Assembly: GCA_026168455.1 (NCBI GenBank)
Contig: CM047431.1
Span: 55,110,539-55,174,538 of the forward strand
Source of the DNA: Theocolax elegans
Lineage: Eukaryota; Arthropoda; Insecta; Hymenoptera; Cerocephalidae
Reading direction: 5' to 3'
DNA length: 64,000 nt
Positions 49,590-61,453 of this stretch are shown here, piece after piece. The notes beneath the pieces are model-generated. The model made no database searches. It saw nothing but the letters and a program-made list of their open reading frames with translations, and was not told where the DNA came from. The position numbers and the translations under genes are program-made. How positions within the stretch are numbered: position 1 is the first letter of the stretch; each line of letters opens with the position of its first letter.

Positions 49590-49620
49590 CTCTCTCTCTC
49601 TCTCGCGCGCGCGCGCGAGC
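49590..49620 (+). repeat. (CT)n-(CG)n compound microsatellite, Z-DNA candidate
   Basis: Seven CT units pass directly into about seven CG units. The alternating CG part is the strongest Z-DNA-prone sequence in the window. Confidence 0.85.
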
Positions 49621-50210
49621 GCTCGTTGACGAGCTTAACCTAACTTCGCAACGTTTTTCGGGATTCCGCACAAAGCCGGTTCTTCGCGTCGCATGGCGGC
49701 GCACAAAATTTCACGGAGCGCGTCTTGGATAAACAATAAATTAAATTTCGAATCGCGTTATCTCGCTCTCCAAGTTTGTAGCAACTTTGTACGAGTCTTC
49801 GCGAGAGAACACCGAGCCTATATATATAATAATTCACGCCACTTTCAATTTACAACTTTACCAAAAATTGAGAGGCACTATCTTTATTATTTTTTAATTG
49901 TAGCCTTTTCTTTCTTGTTATACGCATATACCTCGGATATAGGCGTGTGTATCTTTGAGATTTACTGATAAGCAAGCGCGATTATAATATTTCGTTTTTT
50001 TATTAAAAATTATATTCTCTTATTAATTTAGATTGTAAGTCTTGGTAGGGTACCTGTGACAAATATTTTCCCAGTTTGCGAAGATGTGCTAATCTTATAT
50101 TTTGCGCTGATTAAATTGTTAAATTTAAACGAAATGGATTTATAATGTTTCTTAATTATACCAATTGTCTAATTCAACGAGGATTCGAAATCAATACTTA
50201 CATTTCTCAC

Positions 50211-50635
50211 TTAAGGATGTTCTATGGTTACGTCAAAGTTAACAGAATATAATGAAATTGAAGTATATTATTTGTAAGAGTGTCAGAAATGTCTATGAAT
50301 TTTTTCAATATTTTTTTACGCGCAAATTTTAAATACATGCGACATAGAATTTGACTTCTTATACATAGGTTTATATGGGAGACTCGGAAAAAATGTGATT
50401 GACTTTAGAGTGCGATTGATGAAAAGTGTACAAAATTTAATAAAAAACTAGAAACATCACAAGTGAATATAAATAAAGCGGTATGCAAAATTTGAACCCA
50501 TGTCACCGCGCAAAAGTTAAAGAAATTAATTCGTGGGCCGTGCGGGGAGCTGCATGGTCATAGCAACGGTGTGCGCGGAGAGAGGGGAGACTCCCTCTCT
50601 TCCCCGCACGGCAAGACACCATAGAACATCCTTAA
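50211..50635. mobile_element. Element J: TTAA-flanked MITE (425 bp including TTAA)
   Basis: TTAAGGATGTTCTATGGT at the left and ACCATAGAACATCCTTAA at the right are exact inverted repeats, with TTAA at both outer edges. TTAA duplication is characteristic of piggyBac-type transposition, though the GGATG ends are not the classic CCC. An internal GC-rich inverted pair, CCGTGCGGGGA near 50537 and TCCCCGCACGG near 50601, makes a second hairpin close to the right end. No transposase frame. A related solo end is at 12352. Confidence 0.75.
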
Positions 50636-51387
50636 TCGTGTTACAAAATATGGATAAAATTAGTTTTAGAAAATATGTGCGTTATACTTTTGTAATAAGT
50701 ATTAATTTAAAAAAAATCTACTGTCGTTCTCTTGTAGTAGTCAAAGCATTCACGCAACGTCATCACCTTATTAATATTGGCGTCACCGCCACATTATTAT
50801 TATTAAAGAACGAAGATTTTTCGGATTTGAACATGCGGATCTTGGATTACGAGTCTCTGCTCATCGAGATAATAATAAGTATTACAAATATTATTAGTTA
50901 AATGTTTCAAGATATTCGTGTTATATCTTTGATAGTATTGTTTTCTATCGTTATATGCATATAATATGTATATATGTTTAAACAATAACATAATAATATA
51001 ATTGAGAAAAAAAGATGTGTAGACTAGGTTAAAACGTTACCTGGAGCGGAATAATTACCATTTTATTATTTATGTATATATATAGCGATGTATAGTATTA
51101 TTTACTGTAAATTGATTGTAATAATTGAAGTAAAGGAAGAGAAAGAAAAAAAAAGTGAGTAAAAGAGTAAAGGAGGAGGTTTGTTTTATTTGTATACCAA
51201 AGTAGAGGCTGCCGTTGACACACTTTCAACTTAGCTGGGAGGCTTAACGAGTTAATGTAATGTAATTATGCATAAAAGAGCTAGCGGAACGTACAAACAA
51301 TTACCGCTTAGTCATCGGAACAATTGCAAATTGATTTTATACTAGTTGAATGAAAACTTTTCTCTTTTTTTTTTTATTCTCCTATAA

Positions 51388-51390
<3 letters not shown>
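50636..51390. other. Non-genic AT-rich DNA
   Basis: Nothing supported. The longest frame here begins inside element J and is unrecognised. Confidence 0.5.

Positions 51391-51432
<42 letters not shown>
51391..51432 (+). repeat. (TA)n microsatellite at the palindrome junction
   Basis: About 20 TA units immediately before the palindrome. The palindrome is also followed by TATATATA, so it appears to have inserted into, or seeded, a TA tract. Confidence 0.9.
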
Positions 51433-51434
<2 letters not shown>

Positions 51435-52797
51435 GAGATTCCATGTGAAGTGATCCAGTTAAAAAATAGAATTTTGTTTCAATGTATGGAATCAGTAAAA
51501 AACTACTTGAATAGAGTGTAGCTAAATTTTTAGACCTAAATTTCAATTAGTACCAGAGCTGCAGCCAATCTAAAACTCGAATTTTTTGAAAAAATTGACT
51601 TTTTGGCCATGTTTATCACTTAATTACTCAAAATCTAACAATTTTTTCTTATATACATTAAATTTGAAAAAGTTTATTAATTTCAAGAAGAATCAGTTCA
51701 AATATTTCATTTATTTTATTTTAAAACTTTGAATATAGTTATAATCAATAAAAACCTTTATAGTAAAAAAAAGGGTTGTACGATCAAAAATATTTTATCC
51801 ATCCACAAATCTAATTCATCGATGATTAATTACCTTCAAAATAATGCAAAGTTTGAGTGCGGCAGAGCATTTTAGACAAAGTTATGGTGTTTTTAGTCAA
51901 ATTTCATAAAAAAAGAGAGCGAATGCATTTTATGAAGAAAACAGACTAACCGTATACTTGCATTCAAACAATATGGCACTATCATTCCTCAATATTACTA
52001 AAATATACTATTTATTGTTAGTTACTGATACTTCTATTTAGTTGTTATTTAAGTCTGATACTTTTAGTTATACCTGTTATACAATTGGATTTATTGGAAT
52101 TATAAAAAGTTTCAGGTATTTATCCAATTATATAACAGGTATAACTGCTTATACCTACTGTTTTGTGTTTGTAAGCAACTTAGAGATTAAAATGTATCAG
52201 TGACTAACAATAAATAGTATATTTTAGTAATATTGAGGAATAATAATAGTGCCATATTGTTTATGAATGCAAGTATACGGTTAGTCTGTTTACTTCATAA
52301 AATGCATACGCTCTCTTTTTTTATGAAATTTGACTAAAAACACCATAACTTTGTCTGAAATGCTCTGCCGCACTCAAACTTTGCATTATTTTGAAGGTAA
52401 TTAATCATCGATGAAGTAGATTTGTGGATGGATAAAATATTTTTGATCGTACAACCCTTTTTTTTACTATAAAGGTTTTTATTGATTATAACTATATTCA
52501 AAGTTTTAAAATAAAATAAATGAAATATTTGAACTGATTCTTCTTGAAATTAATAAACTTTTTCAAATTTAATGTATATAAGAAAAAATTGTTAGATTTT
52601 GAGTTATTAAGTGATAAACATGGCCAAAAAGTCAATTTTTTCAAAAAATTCGATTTTTTGATTGGCTACAACTCTGGTACTAATTGAAATTCAGGTCTAA
52701 AAATTTAGCTACACTCTATTCAAGTAGTTTTTTACTGATTCCATACATTAAAACAAAATTCTATTTTTTAACTTGATCACTTCACATGGAATCTCCC
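51433..52797. mobile_element. Element G: 1,365-bp near-perfect palindrome
   Basis: The left arm (51433-52031) and right arm (52193-52797) are inverted copies with about 97% identity by eye over about 600 bp, and share the ends GGGAGATTCCATGTGAAGTG. The centre contains an unmatched region and then a second short paired part (52066-52090 against 52122-52146) around a 31-nt loop. TA repeats flank both ends. No frame above 60 codons exists inside. Candidates are a foldback or hairpin MITE with TA target preference, or a recent inverted duplication. A transcript would form a long double-stranded RNA. Confidence 0.75.
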
Positions 52798-53061
52798 ATA
52801 TATATACAAATGTATACACAAATCTCCTTTCCTTCCCAGTTGAAATTTGTTATATTTTGGTTATTATTAATTAAATTATACATTAAACTAATAAACTATC
52901 GAGATGTACGATCTTAGAATTAATCGAGATTAAATGATAATAGTTGCCTCCCGACGACTCGAAAGTTGACGAATCGGTTCGAAAGACAATGAGATTGCGC
53001 GCGCGAAACAGACGACAATTTCGGGTAATCTGCTTGTTTTCCGTTCCTGAAGCGGCGACAA

Positions 53062-53063
<2 letters not shown>

Positions 53064-53124
<61 letters not shown>
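53064..53124 (+). repeat. Long (CT)n microsatellite
   Basis: About 30 CT units with a single interruption (TTTCT) near 53099. Confidence 0.9.
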
Positions 53125-53362
53125 CGTCTCGTATAATGAATCCTTTTCCTCTCCCCTTATATACGTAGGTTAAGCGCTCCAATGGAATCCTATGTACAAA
53201 GTAATTCCGCATTTATGAACGGCGCGTTTCCCCTGTCGAAATCCCGGTAACTTTCGTGGTGAAGAAGAAGAAGATGTACCACCCCACCGCATTATTCGTC
53301 CCGTATTCGTTAATTAAGTTGAGTGTATTTCTCGCTACCTCGACAAAACTACTCCCATCCCT

Positions 53363-53386
53363 CCTCTCTCTCTCTCTCTCTCTCTC
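53363..53386 (+). repeat. (CT)n microsatellite
   Basis: About 12 CT units. Confidence 0.9.
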
Positions 53387-53764
53387 GCTTCTGGAAAGCT
53401 CGCAAGCATTCGAGCAAAGGAGATTTTGTGTATACGTCCAAGTTTCCTCCATGGGGTTTTTGTGCGCGCACACCCGTTTCGTATCCTTTTTGAGACCTTC
53501 GACTATTGGTACAATTTCATTATTGCATCTTTCCGACGACTAGATTTCTACCTCGATACACTTACTAGACTCTATATGCAAATACCTATATATATATATA
53601 CCTTATTCCCCTCCTGGTTGGTTAATTGGATTAGATTTTAATGGTTTTTCACTGATTCGTTGATATATGGATAGAATCATATATACAGTCATTTTCAGTG
53701 AATTATCGCTGTTCGTACTTTTATAGAGAATAAACAAATTGTACATCGTTCTCAACGTGTGCCA

Positions 53765-53850
53765 CTATTTAAGAGAATGTACGTTACAATTTCTAGCAAG
53801 ATATTTAAGAGAACGTACGTTACAATTTTAAATAACCTTAGAGAATGTAA
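53765..53850 (+). repeat. 36-bp tandem repeat, two good copies and one partial
   Basis: TATTTAAGAGAATGTACGTT and the following ACAATTT recur 36 bp later as TATTTAAGAGAACGTACGTT and ACAATTT; a third, degenerate GAGAATGTAAGTTTA follows. Confidence 0.75.
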
Positions 53851-56453
53851 GTTTACCTTCCAACTATTTTTGCAATAATTGGATTAATTGTTACATTAAA
53901 ATAAACTGCAATTAAACATTCATTCGTCGTACATCTTATCTCTCACGTTCGTTTGCAACTTATATACTTTTAAATTTACTTCTTTTTTATTTTCTAATAA
54001 TTTAATAGTGCTTGTAGTACACTCTACTTTCTGAAGCGTAACAAATTGACCTGAAAAAATAGAAAAATAGCGATTTACACTTGCTTAAAGTATAATCTTT
54101 TCATAATAATTTTTAATGACTTAATTAGCAAATTAGATACGTGTCCTTATTGGAGCTCAAAGGTATATATGAAATATTTGACTAAAAATTCCTGCCTGAT
54201 CAAAAAGTACCAATAACTAATGCCCGAAAACTAATTCTATAATTAACCTCAAAATAATTTTATTCCGAGTAGGGGATGTATGTCAGTCGTACATTCTCAC
54301 AAAGGAATTTTCTACTAAAAAGTCATTAAAAAATTTGTCTTGATTTTTTAAATTTAAAAAAAATAAAACTTTTTATTTGGAAAAGCAGTCAGATTTAAGC
54401 CTCAAATTTTTACTTTACAAAAAGTATTAAATTATACATGTTTATGCGTAAGTGCGTTTATAAGTGCGAAAAAAAACTTAAATATTTTTTTGCAATAATG
54501 TCAATGTTACGAGTAACTTAAAAATTATTGAGATTATTAATTCGAGACGAGTGAATGATTCGAATCTGTCTATTTTTCGGTAGTTTACCCCTTCATTACC
54601 AAGTGATGACGTAAGCTTAAACCATTAATCACGAAGATTGACGATCGGTAAATGGTAGAAGCAACAGGTCTGAATTTAGCTTTCATACGAGCGGGCAAAC
54701 CTGACTGCGTTACAAACTGCAACATCGACATCTCCATTACTATCACGTTAGTTTTATTTATACCTTATCAATTTCATTATTTATGCATTACACCCGGTTA
54801 AGGGCGTATATATCATTTGACGATACGTACTTATAGAATTCGAAGAAAAGGGAAGAAAAAAAAGAAGAGAAATATAGGTAAACAGAAACCGGAGCGTTTC
54901 ATAATCCAAAGGGGAACGCTCGGGCGCGCGTTCAATTCGCAAATGGATCACGATCATACGTCGATGCGCGTGAGTCATCGAGTCTCCTTTTTTCTTCGTG
55001 CGCGCTCTCGAGAAAGCGAGGTTGTTACTTCGCCATCGCGCGTGTCCCGGCATAATTAGCTGCTTGCGCGCCGAGAAAAAGGATGTCTTGTTAATTTAGC
55101 GCTTACTCTACACACACACACACCTACACTATTCCCTTGTGCAAGATTTCAAGGTACACCCTGCGTATATATATTTTCGCGAGGAGCTTCTTCAATTTGT
55201 CCGATTAGTCTCACTTTTTTTTAATCTATACTTAGTAGAGATCCACTGTATCGCGTAAAGTAATGTTTAATATTTTTGTCTCTCACTCACCACGTAAGCC
55301 ATCTGTATAGATTATTATGAAATACTAATTGTGTAACATTAAGATTAAGAACGTTAACGTCTTAGATCGGTTTATATACGTGAAGGAAGTATCAAAATAA
55401 TACCTATACGATTGCGTACAAAATTATTTAAAACAATACTGAAATATTGCCATCGCGATATTACGTACATTATCATTTTAATCCACTCTTTATCGTTTAA
55501 ACAATTGACATGCCGCATATACGCTGTTAACAAAAAAAAAGCAAAGACAAACGCCTAAGAATGGTTGTGAAAGAATGTAAGGAATACTCCTCTCAACCAT
55601 AAGTGACTGTGTAATATTCATTGGATAAGTCTATAGATATTCACGAGACTTTTTACTGGGTTGGGTGTAGAAAAACAATTACATAGACGATCAGGCTTAT
55701 CGCGATTCACGAATAATTATCGCCATCGTACAGTTCGACAGTTAAGAAATCGAGGAATTTATACTTTTTTTTTCGTTTTTTTTTTTTGTAATCCCTTTTC
55801 GTTATTATATAATGAATAACGATAACCTTACTATATATTAATGTAGAGTAGATTTTGTAATGTTCTTACTGATTAATTATAATTTTATAGTTAAATAAAT
55901 AAATTTTCCTATTGTCTTTTAGTTGCCGTACGCTTTCTTTTATTTTCTTAGATAATAACGAGCGTATACGCGTGTGCGTGTGTATCACGATCTCATAAAA
56001 TTTACACCTTTTGGTTGTTAACGACTGCACAATTATTATGGTTGAAAAATTTTCATTGTATAACTATTTGTGTGATTCTAGTTTTGTTTTTCTTACGTGT
56101 GAAGTAGCATATACGAGGTCGATCCTTTTTCAACGTAAACTTTTTTTATCTTTCCACGTAATAATAATCATTACGCGGTAAGGATAATTAAGCTACACCG
56201 TTACTCGATAATTTGATCTCTCTGTCACAACCGCCAGTAGATCATTGATATTTTTTAATTGTCACCGTATAGAGATATTGTAACGTCATTAATTAATAGT
56301 TAGTTGTACTTCTAATGTTATCCAACTCAAAATGTAAAATTAGTGCAGCGAAATAAAACATAGATAAAAAGATTCTTGATTGAAATTGAACGATCGATGA
56401 GTAATATTATTATTCAGTCTAATATATGTATAGTAATAATAATTCAGTATTAA

Positions 56454-56735
56454 TACACGGAGAGAAATTTTGTATTAAAAATTACAAAATATTTTGTAAA
56501 AATAAGAATAGTTTCTAGTAAATGAATCACAGAGTGACAAACTAAGAAAAATTATTATAGTTTATATTAAAATTTACAAAAGTTATAGTAAATATTACAA
56601 GAATTATAATAAATTTTATTACAATCTATAGTAATTTTTACTGGAAACTATAATAATTTCCCTAATTTGTCAGTCTCATCTGATTTGTTTACTAAACACT
56701 ATTGTTATTCTTAATCTAAACTTTTTCTCAGTGTA
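56454..56735. mobile_element. Element E, TACACGGAGAG-ended MITE (282 bp)
   Basis: The left end reads TACACGGAGAGAAATTTTG; the right end, reverse-complemented, reads TACACTGAGAAAAAGTTT. Internal GAGTGACAAACTAAG pairs with TTTGTCAGTCTC, as in the arm arrangement of element C, and TATAGTAAAT/ATTTACTATA-type words are repeated. No coding capacity. Confidence 0.65.
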
Positions 56736-56798
56736 TTTGTGTGTAAAAAGTTTATATAATACCGAGTATTTGACGAATACTTTTTAAAAATGCTTATA

Positions 56799-58157
56799 CC
56801 CTGGTGGAAATTCAAAAATATTTCATAGTCGCCAAAGTAGTTTATAGGTATAAAATATAGAAATCGTAATATTTTGTAGAAAATGTCGATTAAATACCTA
56901 TTTTATTGGTATAAAATAATTATACTATATTAATTAGCCAAAAAATAGACACAAAATATGCTATTAAATTTAGCACTAGTTTTTATATCTATAAAAATGC
57001 TATAAAAAATATTTGTAAAAATAACCTAAAATTTAATTTTTAAAGTTCAAAAAATTAAAAATATGTATTGTCAATATACATTTAATGTATAATTATTTAC
57101 TTAAATAAATTGTTAAAATTTTTTCTTATATATACAAACACTATTTTTAATAGGTAGAAACTAGGTATAAATAATAGCTTAAAAATAGAACTATTAAATA
57201 CCTAGAAACTTTCTATATTATTTTTAAATAAATAGTTTGAATTTAAAAATTAGTATTATTTATTTATTTCTTTGTAAATAAATTTATATTATAGAAGAAT
57301 GCCCTTTTACATATAGTAGCAAAATAATATATTATGTATTAGGGTATAAATAAGTATTATAAAAGTATTCATATGCTTTTAAGAAATTATAATAATATAG
57401 AAAAAATGAAGAAGATATCTCTTTGGTAGACATCGTCAAGATCATGACCATCAATATTTAAATTAGTTAATTACTGCCTAACATCTTATGTATATAGATC
57501 AAAGAATAAATAACAATTATTAAGATATTAATACATGGATGATCTGTATATACAAGTTCCAAACATTTGCATGTAAGCGTTGCGTTAGCTTAGTGGATAG
57601 AGCGTTTGCGTTTGGTGCGTGCGTTGCGGGGTTCGATTCCCGGTTAGGGCAAAAATTTTTTCAGCGTTTTTCTGCGTCAAATATATGTAATTAGTGTAAA
57701 TATATAAACTAAAACAATATAAAAATACCTATAAGTTAATTAAAAATAATAATAAGCGAAAGAAAAATTCTTTTCAATTTTTTTTTGAGTTATGTATATA
57801 TAAATACTTTTTAACTTCTGCATAATTTTTGTATTCTTTAAAAATGCTTTAAAAATCCTGATTGCTCAATTTATGAGATAGGTAAATTATTTTATATTAA
57901 TAAAATATTGTTTCTACCTATAATGTAATAACGTTTAAGTAATTAATAAGCCTGAAAAATATAAGAACAAACTTATAACTACTTTATAGGTAGAAAATGC
58001 CGAATTCCAATAGACCATATTTAATGTTATATTTAGGGACCAAAAAACGTTACACATATAGGAATAAAATAGGTATTTTTTATACCTAGAATATTGGTAG
58101 TACAGTATAAAAAATTCCTATTTTATCGGTAAAAAATTGTTCGTATTTCCACCAGGG
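56799..58157. mobile_element. Element K: CCCTGGTGGAAAT-ended element with a tRNA-like insert (1,359 bp)
   Basis: The ends CCCTGGTGGAAAT and ATTTCCACCAGGG are exact inverted repeats with TA on both outer sides. The body is very AT-rich and repeats a word like TATAGGTA(T/G)AAAAT in both orientations (about 56845, 56917, 57162, 57911, 57983, 58055). No transposase frame is visible. A tRNA-like module at 57579-57650 sits near the middle and is much richer in GC than its surroundings. The superfamily is unassigned. Confidence 0.6.
57579..57650 (+). pseudogene. tRNA-like sequence inside element K
   Basis: The A box TAGCTTAGTGG (57586-57596) and B box GGTTCGATTCC (57630-57640) are intact. The D stem GCTT/GAGC pairs, the anticodon arm folds with a loop reading GTTTGGT (anticodon TTG, Gln-like, if this frame is right), and the T stem has one mismatch. 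The acceptor stem pairs at only about four of seven positions. A T6 run five bases downstream could serve as a Pol III terminator. It is best viewed as a degenerate tRNA or SINE head rather than a working tRNA gene. Confidence 0.6.
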
Positions 58158-60126
58158 TACCTTACTTAGGCATGTCGATCACATCGAAAAAAGGAAAGGA
58201 GGTTATTGGGTTATTAAATATCGACAGAGAGTACCATGGATAATAATTTTCTTAATTCTGAGCCACGAAATTTGCAACAGGAGTCTTGAATCAAGTTATT
58301 AGCCCGTAATTTGTTATTTTTTGGCATTTCATCGACGACGCTAAAACCTCTTCAACGCGTATACGTCCAATTTGATAGAACTGTACATTGATATATATTA
58401 TAATCATGATCATTACACATATCGTTGGAATTTAGAATTATTAGAAACAAATCTCTATACTAAAAAAGATTTTAATTCAAATTTCAATTTCAACTAAAAT
58501 TTCAGTTAAATACGTTCAAAGAAATATGCAGTACTTTTTATTAAATCATTTTTCTTAGTGCAGGTATTTACTAAACATACAACAATATTGTATTTTAATC
58601 AATTTTTCGAGCAAGTGTAAGGAAAGAGCTGATATTATTTCGAATTTGAGTAAGTAAAACCCGGGGAGAAAAAAAGTAAACGGTTTAAGAGTTTCGAAGG
58701 AGTAAAAAGAGGAAGAGGAAGAAGCAGCAGCAGCAGGGCTGCAAGCCCCATTTTCCAAAGAGGCGAAAGGGAAAAGGTCGCGTTACGGGCGTCCGTTTTA
58801 TCGCGGTCATTAAGCGCGCTCGGGGATTTTTACGGAGCGATTTATTATCGGAGCGGCCGGCATGACAATCGGGCCGAGGCAGGCACAGTCGTAAAGTTCC
58901 AACGACGACGAGGACGAGGACGACGACGCGCCGGCTGTGTCTGCTATACCATTCGACTTGTATTGGAAGATACAGCTACCGCGTGACCCTACCGAAAATG
59001 CCCTCGGGTTCTTTGTTTTCAGCTTTTTCGCAATCTTTACCTTCTCTCGTCTCGACAAAAATCATACTTTTCTTTTTTATTTATTTTTTATTCTTACAAT
59101 TTTTCGTATCTTTGATCCGTATTTTCACTTTAGACAACATTTTTTATTTAGCGATCACGATTCTGATCAATACTGTGTTTATTTTGATTTTTTTGTAATA
59201 TTAATATTGATTGTCATTAAATAATGAGTTTAAACATTTCTAAACTATGTCCATTCACTCAAATACTAATATTTTAAATACTAAAGTTCTTTTTAGAAAA
59301 ATCTAAAAATGATATTATACAGATACCAGGGTTAATAAAAAATTTTTTAGTTTTTGCGCTTACGAATTTTGGCATTTTAATTGTACTAAAGAATAATTTA
59401 ATGTTTATCCCATAAAAAGAAAGTATAATTGATTATTGTATACCGAACTGGTTAAATGCAATTTAATTTGATCTAAACATTTCTTAAAAACTTTACATTT
59501 AAATTTTTATTTTAATTTTAAATTAATTTAAATAATAATACACACACACACAGAGACTAAATTTTAACTTGGCATGGAATAATATGAGTGATATTCTGCA
59601 TAAATGAATTCCTTTAATATAATCAAAATCAAAATTAATACAAATTTAGTATTATAGTATTGAAATATTAATGATATTTAAATACATAAAATATTTTCTA
59701 CTGCTAATTCTAAAAGCAGTAATAATAATAATGATGATAAAATGATTAAGTACGATTTAGTATATATGTTATTGATTCGTACTTGTTTGATCGTTTATAA
59801 TAATTCCATTCCACAACAATGTCCATACATTAATGTAAAGGTTCGGATGCGTTAAAAAATCTATAATAGGATGCGAACAAGAAAATATAAAAGTGATTGC
59901 GGTGGGCCGTGACAGACGAATCGCGAAATAAGGTGAACTAAAAAAAATGGAGAAATAAATATAGGTGGTTGGTAAGTGGACACGAAGAGGAGCGATTTCA
60001 CCCAGATGGATATTATCAGGAAACCCATGCACCCACACACTCGGTCGATGATATTTGCAATTTGTAGGGGGTGGAAACGGAGAGAGGGAAGTATAACTCG
60101 GTGCGAGCATACGAGATAGGACGGGG

Positions 60127-60154
60127 GTGGTGGTGGTGGTGATGGTGGTGGTGG
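60127..60154 (+). repeat. (GGT)n microsatellite
   Basis: About nine GGT units with one GAT interruption. Confidence 0.9.
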
Positions 60155-60350
60155 AGAGTCGACTATAACGGCATATTTGTTTCTGTCAATATGTGCTTGC
60201 CCTCTCTTCCTCTCGAGTACGTGCAACAGTGCGGCCCGTGTCCTCCGTATTTGCACTGCCACAATTTCGTTCGTGGAACGCCTGAGGCCGCCCGTGCGCA
60301 ATTCATTTTGAGCGCATGCCGCGTCATTTTTTTTTAACTCCGTACGAAAT

Positions 60351-60356
<6 letters not shown>

Positions 60357-60404
<48 letters not shown>
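60357..60404 (+). repeat. (GA)n microsatellite
   Basis: About 24 uninterrupted GA units. Confidence 0.9.
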
Positions 60405-60412
<8 letters not shown>

Positions 60413-61453
60413 GTAGCCGTGTGCAAAAGTGCAATCCCATTTTCCTCTTCTCTTCCCTCTCTCTACCTCTCGTAATACTCTCTTTCTCTCGTACTGTTTG
60501 TCCCTTTGCATATTTCAGATTGTATTACCGTAGCTGCGGGGTCTCCATATACATTTTTCTCGCGTTTCTGTGTCTTTCTATGTTTTTTTTTCGCTCCTAC
60601 GGAATTAGCGCGTTAACCTGATTGGGACTGCTTTTGGGGACGCGCGAGCTATCACCGCGCGACAACGCGTCTTTGTTACTCTGGATTCGCTTCGTCTTTT
60701 CCTCTTTTTTTTTCATTTCGTCACTTCACGGTGGGTGCGTGTCACGTATTTTTAACATTTTTTTCCCTTCCTTTTATCGTACGCCTCTGGTGTTCTTTAT
60801 CCGCCGGGTCTTTTAATTACCGTTCGTGATAAGCCCACTTTTTTTTTTATTAATGGAATTTGACCGAGTTTTTCCTTTTTTCCCCCTCTTCTCGTAAGTC
60901 ATACCTCTGCGTAATTAAGCAAGAGGACAATGAATTTATACGTACCTCGTCGTGTCTTACCAAACGTGGATTTATCCACTTGATAATTTGGAATTACATT
61001 ATTTTATTTCTTACGGGGAGAAAAAGATAAGTACATTTCTCGTTTACGAAACAGTAACGACTTACTTTGATTTGAAAGGAAATAAGCACGTCGATCTAAA
61101 ACGATTGAACACAATGCAACAATTCGGTATTACACGTCGATAGAAATGAACAATCGATTACACGCCACGTTTCAATTAATTTGTTATAGAAATAAGAGAA
61201 TAGTTCAAAAAACAATGATTTACCAAATGACTACTGTAACAATTGTACTATGAGTATTATATATTACACTTTCGTTCAGTGTTTTGTTTTAAACAAGTAA
61301 TGATGCTTATCTAATAATAGTACGGTTCGACAAACCAATTCTATATATACCTAATTTTTGCCCTCTCTTTTACAGATTGTCTTTCGAACACGTCGAGTAA
61401 TATGAATTTTTTGCTATATCTCCTAACAAAATAAAATGACACGGAGAAATATA

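Larger units (their letters stand above)
47394..50210. other. Non-genic DNA with microsatellites
   Basis: Contains (TA)n at 47707-47752, a TCA triplet tract at 47770-47802, (GT)n at 47908-47921, and adjacent (CT)n and (CG)n at 49590-49618. No recognisable gene. Confidence 0.5.
52798..56453. other. Non-genic DNA with CT microsatellites and a short tandem repeat
   Basis: Contains (CT)n at 53064-53124 and 53363-53386 and a 36-bp tandem repeat at 53765-53850. AAACTTTTTATTTGGAAAAG-type words near 54.3-54.44 kb resemble the recurring AT-rich tracts. No supported gene. Confidence 0.5.
58158..61453. other. Non-genic DNA with microsatellites
   Basis: Contains a GCA run at 58721-58736, a GAC/GAG tract at 58901-58929, a GGT tract at 60127-60154 and (GA)n at 60357-60404. 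The 216-codon minus-strand frame at 59861-60511 is dominated by the Ser-Leu translation of the GA run and a Pro run and is not credible. A TACACGG-like GACACGGAGAAAT at 61438 lies just before element F. Confidence 0.5.

Noticed and set aside
59861..60511. 216-codon minus-strand open frame
   Set aside because: Its length comes from the (GA)n run read as Ser-Leu and from a GGT run read as Pro; the rest is unrecognised and AT-rich.
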